A stretch of DNA of 64,000 nt. Origin: Lentinula raphanica. Taxonomy: Eukaryota > Basidiomycota > Agaricomycetes > Agaricales > Omphalotaceae. The notes below the pieces were generated by a model. It did no database searches. It saw only the letters and a list, made by a program, of their open reading frames with translations, and was not told where the DNA came from. Below, piece after piece: positions 34,117-45,797 of this stretch; within the stretch, counting starts at the first letter, position 1; each line of letters opens with the position of its first letter. A program made the translations under genes and the position numbers. The DNA is taken from NCBI GenBank assembly GCA_027919835.1, contig JANVFP010000041.1, positions 1 through 64,000 on the forward strand, written 5' to 3'.

Positions 34117-35165
34117 CTGGAAGCTGTAGGTTAAGGCTTTTCTTAGGTTCGCGGGAGACAACACACTCTTACGTCGATTGCCCCTGTTGACAACGCAAAA
34201 CTGGCCGCTAATGTCAGTGAGAAGCTCAGGAAGGGGGCGGGCCTTCCTTCGGCATAATAGCTCGTTTGGCAGATTTCTGCTCGTACGTAGGCATTTTGCG
34301 AGATACGTGCCATTAAAGCCCCATAACACTCGGCTCCAAGAGGAGTATGATGAATGATTTACATACCTTATCATTCACGCAATTGTGATCCGTTAGGGAC
34401 CGTTACTAGTGAGTTATTCTGGTCCTTGAAGCTTGATCAGTCGCGCAAACATTAGCCGATGGAAACATAGCACCCATGGGAGCCACAAGCCACAGATAAT
34501 ATTCTGTGTTTTGCAACGTAGTTGAAGCTGACGGCAATCACCAATCCCTTCGGTAGTATGAAGTCCTCTGGCAGTAGCCACCCACTCTTCACGAACACCT
34601 AGCGGCTGGCGGCTGTCCAGTGAAGAGTCCTTGATTTCATCAGTCTGCACTCCATATGGAGGGTCCGGTCAGAACGTATCCAATCATACCTCCATTTCGA
34701 AAAGTTGAATACATTACATCAAATCGAAGAAATTCGAAAAGAAGCAATGAGATTTGTTAGTGTTGTGGTGTAACAATATTGGCATGATGTCGAGCATCAT
34801 GAGCCGCACCATCCTCTCTTGAGCCAAGATGCTTTGAATCTGGTACACAGACGAGTGCATCGGAGCGAAGCGAACAATCTGAACTACACTGAAATCTTGT
34901 TGTCTTGTTTTCTAAAGAGGAACGATTTCCGAGTAAACGCTCGAAGCAAGCGCTGGTACTATATACTTAGTGAGGTGACTTTGAACTTTTGCTCAAAACT
35001 GTACAGATTGAAGACGCAAACATAGTATATTAGCGAGGAGGACGAATACAAGTTTCAATTATCATATGTATAGTATGGAACGAGCTAATCTAAGTTAAAA
35101 CGAAGAAAAGCAACGATGCAGCCTCATATTAGAGCGCACAGACGACGAGCATATCAGCCATCTTC
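34117..35165. other. Intergenic, no gene seen
   Basis: About 1 kb of 3' flank for two convergent genes; only short frames. Confidence 0.5.
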
Positions 35166-37144
35166 TCACTTTGGATGATAAGATTTCTTATCTGTCCATC
35201 TCAAAGGCGTTTCGACCGGTCCTGTACGAGCACGAGTATTCCCCTGTGAAGAGCTCCCAGTCATATCTCGACCTTTTCCCTTATCTACGCGCGCTTCTGC
35301 TGAGGGAACGTTGCCTTGAAGAAGGTCCGGAGCACTGCTGTGAGCTGCGCTCCAATTAAACTGGCCGTATTCCTCAAAGGGAGGATTGTACATGGGTTCC
35401 AAATGTTGGCCTATCAGTTGGTCGGTGGATGAAGCGGCAGAATCGGCTGGAGACCCTCTAGAACCTCCTTGAAGAGGTAACGACGGGATGGGGGAATACC
35501 GATCCATCGGCGGTGGCATGAGGAAAGATGGCCTTTGAACGCCTAGAAAGTTTTCTGGAGTAGTGGGGTAATTGCTACTAGCAGGGAAGCTACCATACGG
35601 GGGCTGCCAAGCACCACTGAAAGATGTTGACTGGTTCGAAGTCGAAGGACCAGGATTGTAATCAGGAGGATGAAAAGGAGGATGCATGCCACCGACCACT
35701 GACCGTGCACCTGTAAAGTTTAACGCCCCAAGATTTTCTAGGAGATTGGGATCGGACTTGTTACGACGGAGTGTATCTCGATTTTGAGAACTACTCGAGC
35801 TGGAATGGGATCGTTGCATAAGGGCGGTCTGCGCTTTATACGGTACATTCCGGGCCATGTGTCTTCCACGAGTGCCTGTGGGTGCTGGGCCATGCCCTCC
35901 CCACAAAGTTGAGCCCTCCCTGGGTTCAAACGGAGATGCTTGCTGAGTAAATCCGCTATCCTCATGCTCAGGATGTGTCTCTGAAGAAACAGAAGGCGCT
36001 CTCTGGCGACTGCCCCGTTTACGAGGCCGCTTATCTCCACTCAAACTCACGTCCAGAGTCCAATAATTGCCTTGACCGGGCTCCATCAACGGCCGAGGAA
36101 TTTGTTTGAATCCTAATTTGAGAGAGAGCAAGTGGCGTAGAGATCCCTGTCCAAATCACATGTTCACTCACAGTGATCAGGTTAATACGAGTATAATCTC
36201 TTACCTGCCATTTTTTCATAGCCTCCTGATCGGCGGTTCTGTACCAGGTAAAGTGTTGCATGATAGTGTGGTACATTTCTCGTATCGCCAGCATTTGTTT
36301 AGGACTCCCAACGATAGCCAGACTAGCAATTTGTGCGAGCGTTTCTCGCGGCCTTGAGCCATCTGGAGGATCAGGAATTGCAGTCAAATCAACGGGGACA
36401 CCTTCAGGAATATTGTAGCGCTGTCGGACATGATCGATCATCGCTAGTCGAGAAGCCTCCAACTCAGCGGCGGTAGGAACAGGTGGGACATCCTCGCGCT
36501 CGAAGCGATCAAGAGAAGCGAGACTTCCACGGCTTCCACGGCTGCCTCGACTGCCCCGACTGCCCCGACTGCCCCGACTGGATCTAGACGACGACGACGA
36601 CGATCCACCTCTGCGGAACCAATCGTAGGGAGTAGCTGGTAATTCCTCCGGAGCTTCCTGAATTGGGCTATCGTATAATGGTTCAGGATACTGATGCCAT
36701 GGGACATTGGGATCATTGTAGGAAGTATGTAGATAATATTCCAAAGGATATCCTTTCCCAGGTTCCCATTCGTAGGCAGGGGTAGTGTCTGTCGCCGGAA
36801 TGGTAGGATGCTGAAGAATGAAAGTCAGTAATCCGATAAAACAAAAAGAGGAACAAAGTGACCGGCGCCCATAAAGAATCTTGAGCCTCGTCACTGAAAC
36901 TGAAGGATATCTCCGGATAATAAGTTCGACGAATGTAGTTTGGATCTTCCGAGGTTAGTTGAGCAGATGCAGGAGCTTCTGATAATCCTGATAAAGCCTG
37001 ATTGTAATCGGTACTTCCTGAATAGGATTGGCCAGTGCTCAATGTCCGGTAAGGTTCCAGATCATCATGCGTCGCTCTCTGCTCCCGGAAACTGTGTGGC
37101 GGCTCTTGTTCATAGTAAGAGTCATCGCCAACATTGTGCGACAT
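35166..37144 (-). CDS. Forkhead-domain transcription factor, divergent
   Basis: Starts MSHNVGDDSYYEQEPPHS (37144) and ends WTDKKSYHPK. The winged-helix region reads SRPRETLAQIASLAIVGSPK, then IREMYHTIMQHFTWYR, KKWQ, and GSLRHLLSLKLGFKQI plus EPGQGNYWTLD. This aligns with the forkhead helix-3 pattern WQNSIRHNLSLNxxFxKV and the PGKGSYWTLDP wing. The recognition helix departs from consensus (GSLRHLLSL for NSIRHNLSL). A basic KRPRKRGSRQR follows, a likely nuclear signal. Both flanks are disordered, with an SRG triplet repeat (about 36530-36590) before the domain and Ser/Pro-rich sequence after it. The intron GTAAGA...GGACAG falls inside the domain, between KKWQ and GSLRH. Targets unknown. Confidence 0.8.
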
Positions 37145-38322
37145 TGGACCTCAACAGTAGGAGTTGAACCCAATGAGGACCCACAGAACCAACGAGTCAT
37201 TGTAGGGGAGGAGACTGAATTTGAACGCCGATGAGGACTGACGAGAGCAGAGCAACACGTGGGGACAACAGTGGACCTACATTTGAGATGGAGGTCTGAT
37301 AAAGCCCAAGGTGGGGACTCGGACGAATCTTCGATGTTGAAGAAGTTGAGGTTGTAACCGTTAGTAGGGATCCAGCTCAATCAAAGGGCTTACATTACCC
37401 ATTTAATTTTGAAAGATTTTTTTGTGTTGGAACGCACAGACTATATTCAAATTCAAGGGAAGGTCAATGTGGGCCAGTGTGGGTCATCTCAACACCAATC
37501 AGAGTGGAATCTCGAAAAAAGCCCCTAAGTGTTTCTGAAAGTTTGTTTACTGGTATTTGTCACGACCCCGGGGTACTCCAGTTCGAAGTCGACTCATCCC
37601 AAGACTCAGTACTTAGTACTCATCCACTGACGAGTGCCCGCTTTGATGCTCCGACTCATTGAAGAGTAGCAGTGGAGCCCAACAGGCCAGGAACAGAATT
37701 CATAGATGGATATTTGTGCAATGCCATGCACAATGACTGTAACGGTACAGTTGGCGCTGCGGCTCCGAATCAGCGAGCAAGATTCCGATCCTCTCTTTCG
37801 AGCCTCGTAGCGCATACAGTCACATGGCCGTAAGTAGTGGTTACATACCTTCAAGAATCAAACGAAGACAACCCCTACTTCAACCCTTCCTTCCATGTCG
37901 CGCCGGTTGACGCGAACACGACAACGGGCTACGAGGAAAGCACTCTATCCGGTGAGGACAAACATAACGAAAACTGAGTAAAACAGATATGAGAAGAACA
38001 CACGGCGTACACCGATCAAGTGTGAGTAAATCGAAAGAAAATGCAATAAAGGTCCGAAAAGTTTAGGCAGTGTGGAATTATGCGAATGTCAAAGACTAGA
38101 ACTGCTTGGGAATCAAGTCATGTTAGATATCGTCAAGGAATAATGTGCTCTAGATCGCCCTCTTGGACCCTGATCTCGACAACCTCGACCTCGTAATCAT
38201 TCAAAGCAGAATTGGTAGAGGACACAGAGGTGGAGATGAATCCATATGAATTAGGCGGAGACGTTGAAGCAACATCTGGAAGGCTTGGATGAGAACCGTC
38301 AATGTGAAGGGTAAACCTGAGG
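37145..38322. other. Intergenic, no firm gene
   Basis: Contains a tiny basic frame (MSRRLTRTRQRATRKALYP, about 37894-37980) and a 70-codon minus-strand frame at 38345-38133 (MSRIDVRDLRFTLHIDGSHP) that overlaps the 3' end of the next gene in another frame. The latter could be an alternative C-terminus of that gene, but no splice choice brings it into frame. Confidence 0.4.
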
Positions 38323-38879
38323 TCACGAACATCTATCCTTGACATAAGGAGGAATGAATAGGTCCTGACAAGAAGTTATATAACGCATCTTTCAATAACG
38401 ATGTCAGCACTCACTTGGTTCCATACGAAACCTTGGCTTCGTTGGATCGTCAGAATCGGTCGGAGGGTCTGAACATTGTGGCGTTTTTTCCTCTGATGAC
38501 GCTGTTTGGGACGCTCATGCTCGACCTCGACCTCTACTTCTATAGCTTTCTGCTTTCCTTTCACATCCTTCGTGTCTACAAGGTTACTCTCCTTTATAGC
38601 TCCAGTCTTCTCCGCGGCTCCATCGATATCCATATCAAGGTCGTTCGAATCATCGACGGACGACCGATGATTAACCCGTTCGCGCTCTATGTCTTGATCG
38701 TGCTCCTTGTCAGCACGGAGATCATGATAGTCCTCATCATCTTCAGAGCATGGCTCTGATTCGCTGTCGCTGTAGTCGTCGTATGGAATTTGCTCGTAGC
38801 AAGCCCAAGTCGGTGGAGAAGCAGCACGTCCTACGGTGCGACAGCGAAAATATTCACTATATGGAGATGAAGCACTCAT
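38323..38879 (-). CDS. Acidic hypothetical protein
   Basis: Exon 1 38879-38415 and exon 2 38364-38323 with a 50-nt intron (GTGAGT...TTGTCAG) give 168 aa. It begins MSASSPYSEYFRCRTVGRAA, has an acidic stretch (DSESEPCSEDDEDYHDLRAD), then a basic one (RPKQRHQRKKRHN). It is likely disordered and perhaps nuclear. No domain recognised. The C-terminus is uncertain: the longer downstream frame 38345-38133 might be used with a different acceptor. Confidence 0.5.
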
Positions 38880-41800
38880 GACAATGATTGTCCAAGTCGA
38901 AGTAAGAAGTCGTCGAAAAGGTTAGAGGACAACGAGGAGAACTCGTGCCAATTCGGTCCCGGCCCACTTTTCGGATATGAGAACCGATTCTGTCCGGCCG
39001 AAAGCGCTGGTGCTGAGGCTGTGTCCACTGTCCAGTCTGTCCTCGACTTCAAGTTTCAACCGACTCCAACACTCAGAACCTTGCAAGTTGCCAGTAATTC
39101 CCCTCAGCCATCCTGGGCGTTGATCTCTCACAGAGTAGCTAAATCAAAACACAGGAGTGAGCTTGCATCCAAGGTGTGTCAACTTTGAGAGACCGTGCTA
39201 CATCCAACCAGAATTTGGCCGTGTTGCGGTATCATTAACGAGGTCATTAGAATCTATGTTTACTACGAAGGCAATCCGAAGTTCCGCTACGATGGTCGGC
39301 TACGTCTGCTGCTCTATCACCGTGAGTTAGCACAACGTGGACATCTCGAACTTCAAGGTCAATTTGTCGCAGCTGCAACCTACTATTAGATGAGCTTCAT
39401 AAATAGCGAACCGAGCGACCTCGTATCTTTGTACTGAGCTTCTTCAAGCTCACCATTCACTCGACATACCACAATCGCATCTATTGTATGAGGGTCAACG
39501 CCAGCACCGGCCTCGACAGTTTCAGTTCTTAGCGAGACCGGTATCACCCTGGTGAGTTTCGGATAGCATCGGGGGACCACGGCTTATATTTACCAGTAAT
39601 ACAAAGTTTCCTATTCGTTCTTGGTACCTCTACTGGTACCAGGCTGGTCTTATTCCCAGCTGCCATATCGATGTTTCTTAATTTTATTCTCTCAACATAC
39701 TCCTGGGCTAAAATTGTACACAGGTGGCCGCGGTAAAACGACCGAATGATCATTTCATGATGGAATCTATGTTCGACAAAGAGAGTCATCGTTCTTGTAC
39801 CACAGCTTCAAATTAACTTCATATGAAGTCGTGTTCTTGACAGCAAGTTTGCTGACGTTGTACGGATGATTTCGGGAAAGCTGGGAGCTTTTCGGATGCA
39901 CAAGTCTCGACATGAGAACTCACAGAGAGTGGACCACATCGTTCAGCGACGTGTGCGCTCTCACTTTGCATGCACATTCCCCTGCCTTCACGCTTGCAGT
40001 TTGTTCAAATCATGATATTATACCAAAGAGAGGTACTTTTCTCTCTACATCTCTCGGAACAGAAGTCAGCTGGTACGAGCATTTCATTAAGATTCGAGTC
40101 GGATACCAAGATCTCCTCACACCAGTGCACACTCGGAGTCCCATACATCCCCGTCTCAGGATATGCCTTCGTCAACTTTCAAGATTCTACTGAACTTCTG
40201 GGAAGCTCAGATAACGGCGAACTCTTCCATACTTAGGACTAGTACCCTGTGCGTGGTAAGTCCCCTGTCTCTATTTCGTACGACGTGTCGCATTGGTATT
40301 CATAGATGCTGTCTTTGTGCAACTATCGGACAATCTATCCCATCGTTTTCCGGGGCCTAAGTTGACAGTGTAATTATCAATTTCACCGCTGCGTTTTCCG
40401 AATGTTCAGCGTCTAATATAGGTCATCGAGACGGGAGCGCATGCAGCTCTCTAGGCAGCTGTTCATTTCGTCTTCCAATATCATGACGCAATGACAGTCT
40501 CACAGTTGAGCCGGCGGGTGAGCTGAAGTGATGAACCAATGTGGACACTGAAGTCTGGAGGTCAATGAGGTTCCCCAGCTATCATCCTATTTTAGCACTT
40601 CTCGGTGATTGAGTCTCGGTAAGCCATGAATATCTGAATGTTATCTGCTGAGCCTGGAAGGTCTCAATCGTAGGATTTTTATATCTAGTAGTAACCATGC
40701 CCCCTTCGTAAGCTGAGGTATGGGGTCAGAGTAGTCTATACAAACGGCAGAATGTTGACCAGTCCTTTCTGAATAATCAATGACAAGCAGAATTGCACTG
40801 TGAAAGTTACTCTACTTAGAGTTAGATAGTCCAGGCAGCCAACGTCGCAATTCTTAGGAAAGAGAGCGTCGTATGACCTCCAAGCTTTCGGGAATGTTTG
40901 AGATGGGAGAATCAGCTGAAGTGCCGAGTTCGGGTAGTTATTTGACGATTTTTGTTCTCGCTAAAGCAGGCCCGGTGGATGAACCATCCATTGAGAGCTA
41001 TTCATCCAAAGTCGAGCAACCATTCGGAATCTCTTGAGCCGGAAAGCTACCGCAACACCTATGTAGGTCTGCAGCAGCCGTACGTTCTCTAATCCGAGTG
41101 ACGATCAAACATACTACCTCCGCAATCAGTATTGAGGTCTGACCTGGTTGTGTTGATCAGGATAACCAGTCTCGAACGACTCAACGTGACGAAAATCAGT
41201 GTCACGACGTGGAACTATGCAGTTCTATTGATTGTAGTGGTGTTCAAGAAGCATTGTGACTTCGTGCCTTCGTGCCAAGCTTGAGCCAAGTAGAGAAGCC
41301 AATCTATACCATGGACTGGGATATTCAGAGAATAGACGACTCTCTATTCAAGGAACGACGACAGATAGAATATTAGACTGCGAGGTGTGATGGTAGTATG
41401 ATCAAGAACACCTACTCTAAGTTGAATTGGGACTCAATCCAGTCGTCCAAACACGATTCAAGTCAGAGCTTTGGCGCCAGCACGGGTTGGAATGGGGTAT
41501 GCACAAGTATAACGGGTCCACAGCTTACCTTGCCTGTGGAGAGGGCGTTGAGAGTGAGAGTGGACAACCAAAAAAAGCGTACGCTCGACTCTTCGTATTG
41601 ATGCCAAGACGCCTGGTGTCCGAGACGCCACATAGAAGTCTGAGGCGCCGCTGGTAGGCTGGAATACACTGGAGCAGAAAGTGACTTAACAAGAATTGGT
41701 GCATGGAATACTTACAGAAAAACCGTGTCCGAACGCGCCTCGTAAGTAGCATTTCCAGAAGACACGATTGCTAGGAGAGCCACCAGTGGACTTATGTCAC

Positions 41801-42171
41801 ATGTGTCGCCCAACGGGCTCTCGAACAGATACATGATGGCTTCCGCACAATTAGAAATTGTCTTCGAGCTTGAGGTTTCTGGGTAATAGGAAAGGAATCA
41901 CGATGTACCGGGGTCATGGTAGTACTCAGTATGATGAATGTATCCAACCTCAGAGTCTATAGTTGACCTATCATCTCAGACTCCTGCAGTTCAGAAACAT
42001 GAGTGACAGACTCGATGATTGAGGCACCTAAAGAGGTACATACTACACAAATGGGGAGGGAGCGGACAAGGAGGACGACCAAATGTGGCTATGCTATACC
42101 GTAACCTACCGTAACCCGTTACGGCTATTCTCTAGTTTCACACGCGAGATAACCCTACTCTTCTTGCAACC
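38880..42171. other. Gene-poor 3.3 kb
   Basis: No convincing gene. Minus-strand frames at 39789-39544 and 39580-39386 look coding-like (VEAGAGVDPHTIDAIVVCRV) but the candidate intron between them does not keep phase, so they may be relic exons. The 40.4-42.1 kb part shows nothing beyond ordinary sequence. Confidence 0.45.
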
Positions 42172-42949
42172 ATGACCTTTCGAAGAGCTCTCTTGGTCTT
42201 ATCGTTCCTCAGGATGAAGAGCAAAGCCTGCTCTCAGCAAATTCCCGTAGCTGAAACCTCAAGATATGATCCTGATTGTTCATTTTGTCATGTCTCCGTT
42301 GAAAATGATTTTCAGGTGGTATGGGAAGTACGTGTACGCCCTCGTACTATTTTCTCCTTAAGGTCTGAACTGTCTTGGGCAGGATGATGAACTGATAGCT
42401 TTCAAAGATCGAGATCCTGCATGTGGACATCATTTTCAAATCATCCCCAGGCTGCATATCTGTTAGCCAATCCGTTCTTTGAGTTTTTGGTTTGAGGTGA
42501 CGCCACGAAATAGCAAGCGTCAGACAACTCCGAAAGTCAGATGTCGATATGAGTAGGCCCACAGTCCATTCAAGTAACCCCTGGCATCTGATTCGCTCCA
42601 TTTTATTGTGCCGTTTGCAGTAAAGACCATGGTTAATGTGGGCCATCAGCTTCTTGAGCAACTTGATGTTGAGACGTCTATGAGAAAGTAAGATAATTAT
42701 CTCCTTTCAGATCTGCGCAACCCGCTAATGCACTCCAGGATGGGCTTCCATATCCCTCCTTTCAACTCAGTCGGACATCTGCATCTTCACGTTCAAGCCT
42801 TGCCTTACAAGAACCTGGCTAGGCGGTTGAAGTATCCGACTGCCCCAGGATTTAGGTCGTTCCACAAAGGATTCAGCTGGTTCAGCGAAGCACGCCAAAC
42901 GATATTGATATTACAAGAAGGCCGTAGTGTCGGCATTTTCCCTTGCTAG
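42172..42949 (+). CDS. HIT-domain protein, HINT3-like
   Basis: Five exons (42172-42327, 42383-42461, 42514-42552, 42621-42687, 42739-42949) join in frame to give 183 aa. Visible: PDCSFCHV (CxxC zinc site), VVWEDDELIAFKDRDPACGH, HFQIIPRLHI, a helix with VRQLRKSDVDMIKTMVNVGH, and RMGFHIPPFNSVGHLHLHVQ. The last holds the HxHxHxx histidine triad, with the middle His as nucleophile. The MGFHxPPFNSxxHLHLH form is typical of the HINT3/aprataxin-like branch, which hydrolyses AMP-conjugates such as AMP-lysine. Exact substrate not known. Each exon was found only by following this motif order, since the unspliced frames look unrelated. Confidence 0.85.
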
Positions 42950-43474
42950 TAGCAGGCGAAATACTCGTGGGTGAGTTCTTCTCTGTTCTTTTGCGGATTT
43001 TTGCCGTGGATTGTTGCTTCCCGTCGTATCAACTCGGTAGTAGCGTCCACAAGAAAATGCGCATTTCATTCCTTTCAACCTTCCTGCTGTAGACCTCGCG
43101 CAATGTGTATTGTCTACCGTTAGTCAAATAGCTGCCGATACATTTTTGGGATATACACAAAGAACCCGTTCATACATTTCTTTTCCGGTGTATAGCGTCT
43201 ATACCTGGCGAGCTTTCACGAAATAGGACGGAACAATGGATCAAGAGCCCGTTCGCTGAAAATGACTTCAATACCTTCTCACCTTTCCTGTACCAAAAAT
43301 AACACGCTCACTCATTAAAGCTTTGTCGAGCCAGGTTCCCTTTTCACTACCAAGTGAACCATATCACCCGAACGAACCGGTACGTTAGGTTATGCAAGCT
43401 TCTATGAGCTTTTACAGACATATAAAGGGTGGGCTTTTCGCTATTTCCTAGCAGGTATTCATCCCGCTTGCGAT
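42950..43474. promoter_or_regulatory. Oxalate decarboxylase upstream region with TATA box
   Basis: TATAAAGG at 43431-43438 lies 44 bp before the ATG of the oxalate decarboxylase gene, a spacing compatible with a short leader. No other element is certain in the 525-bp interval. Confidence 0.5.
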
Positions 43475-45797
43475 ATGATTCCAGTACGGTCTTCTCTTCT
43501 CCTCCTCGCTGCGCTAAGCAGACTCGGTGCCGCGGCTCCCGCAGCATCAAGTGCAAGTGTCTCCGAGAGTGTCTCGGAAACCCCTACTGCCACAGACTCT
43601 GCCGCTTTAGCAGTCACCACTGTACCGTTTGCTAGCACTGATCCCAACGAGCCCCTATGGGATCTGGATAGCCCAGACTCTGTCCCAAGTCCAGTTCGTG
43701 GCTCATTGGGAGCACCTCTGTTAGGCCCGGACAACATACCTATGGACTTGGAGAATCCTGATCTATTCGCACCACCCACTACAGATAATGGTGATACGTG
43801 AGTGATGAACAGTTGATGTGATCCCTGGAAATGACCGAGATTCATTCAAAGGGGTAACTCCAAATGGCCTTTTGCCTTGAGTCATAATCGTCTTCAGACC
43901 GGAGGTTGGGCTAGACAAGAAAACATCGAAGTGATGCCGATCGCAACAGGTATCCCTGAATGTGATCATGATCAACACAAGAACTAATATGTATCGATAT
44001 CAGCAATGGCTAGCGTTGATATGCGTTTGGAAGCCGGTGCGATTCGGTAGGTCATGTTCTTATGGATACTCAACCTATTGATCCACTAAATATTTTTTCT
44101 AGGGAGCTCCATTGGCACAAGACATCCGAAGTAAACATATCTTCACGCTGTGCTTTCGTTCACTCATTTGAAAATTTCTGATTCTCAGTGGGCATACGTT
44201 CTCAAAGTACGCCAAACGTTTCCTTCACACGCTATAGAATACTAAGATCTATCAACAGGGCACAAGCCAGATCACAGCCGTTGACACTGAAGGACGAAAC
44301 TTCATTGCAAATGTGGTAAGAACTCTTGTGATCTTTGGATTTGTTTGGGGATCAAGTCTCCCCTCTTAGCGCGCAGGTGACCTGTGGTTTTTCCCTCCCG
44401 GAATTCCCCACTCTATTCAAGCTACTGGAGATGACCCGGAGGGCACTGAATTTCTCCTAGTGCGTACAATCGATAATTGAACTCAAGCTTTAGACCAGCT
44501 AAACTCGGTGTCTCCGCGCAGATCTTCGATGATGGCGCTTTCAGCGAGGATTCTACTTTCTTGGTGAGATTCCCACAAATTTGTTGTCGTTGTATCATGC
44601 TTATATTCATCGAACGTAGTTGACAGACTGGCTTGCACATGTTCCCGCCGAAGGCCGGTCCATACATCACCTTTCTTACCCCATTATCTAAACTCTCACG
44701 TAGTGATTTCGAAGAATTTCCAAGTGAACAACTCTGAAGCGTTCGCACATATTCCTGACAAGGAGTTATATATCTTCCCTAGCAGTAAGTTTGGAATTTT
44801 TTAATCCTCCAGGTTATTCGATTGATGTTCTACCACAATAGCCGTCCCGCCCGATGACCAGCAAGCTCCTGTGAGTCCGCAAGGAACAATACCTCAATCG
44901 TACATGTTCCCATTATCAACTCTCAATGCGACCCAACTTTCTGGAGGTTCAGTCAAGATCGTGGACTCAACCATCTTTCCGATATCAACCACTATTGCGG
45001 CAGCAGAAGTGACTGTCGAGCCAGGAGCAATGCGGTAAGTTCGTGGAATTCATCGTGGCAAATACTCTATTGACACTGCTTTCAGGGAACTTCATGTAGG
45101 TATCACATTCGTGGCTCGTGTCACGCTACTGAAATGTGTGCTACAAGTGGCATCCTACCATGGACGAATGGAGCTTCTTCATGTGGGTAATCTACAGCTC
45201 TTCATCCCTCCGAACTCACGTTCTGTGTACAGAGAAGGGACAGGACGCGTCACAGTCTTCGCTTCGCAGAGCAATGCTAGGACTTTCAACTATCAGGTAC
45301 TTGTCACTATTTCAACACTCGTGTATCCTAATATCTGATGTATCTGCTCTTAGCCAGGAGATATTGGTAAGTCAATGGATCTGTATGGCTCTTATTGATA
45401 TTCATTGTTCCCCTCAAAATAGGATACGTTCCTGCTGCAATGGGTATGTTTAACCTCTTTTTCGCACTGCAAAGCTATATGCGTATAATTAACGACTATT
45501 CTAGGTCACTACGTGGAAAACACTGGGAACACAACTTTGAAGTTCCTTGAGATCTTCAACTCAGGTTTGATATAGTTTACGGTTCCGCAGCCAATGCTGA
45601 CCACGAACGTATATAGATCGATTCCAGGATATCAGTCTGAACCAGGTTGGTGTTATGTTCCTATCATTGTTCTTGCCTGCTAATACGACCAATAGTGGTT
45701 GGCTTTGACTCCTCCGTCTCTTGTGAAAGCCCACCTGAACTTGGATGATGCCACAATTGCGCAACTGTCGAAGACCAAACCAATAGTTATTGGATGA
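43475..45797 (+). CDS. Oxalate decarboxylase, secreted bicupin
   Basis: Converts oxalate to formate and CO2 using Mn. A signal peptide (MIPVRSSLLLLAALSRLGAA) starts the protein. After a Ser/Pro-rich stretch the cupin 1 motifs read ELHWHKTSEWAYVLKGTSQI and GDLWFFPPGIPHSIQATGDD. The lid loop SEDST has the Glu typical of decarboxylases. Cupin 2 reads ELHWHPTMDEWSFFIEGTGR and GDIGYVPAAMGHYVEN. Both metal sites keep His, His, Glu and His. The end is KPIVIG with stop 45795-45797. The gene has many short introns, several splitting the cupin motifs. Wood- and litter-decay fungi use this enzyme to detoxify oxalic acid. The product is about 430-450 aa, as in other fungal OxdC. Exon details between 43800 and 44040 are less certain. 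Confidence 0.9.

Noticed and set aside
37894..37980. Short very basic frame starting MSRRLTRTRQRATRKALYP
   Set aside because: Only 28 codons, no second exon and no known family.
39386..39789. Two-exon minus-strand gene with VEAGAGVDPHTIDAIVVCRV
   Set aside because: The candidate intron does not preserve phase; left as possible relic.
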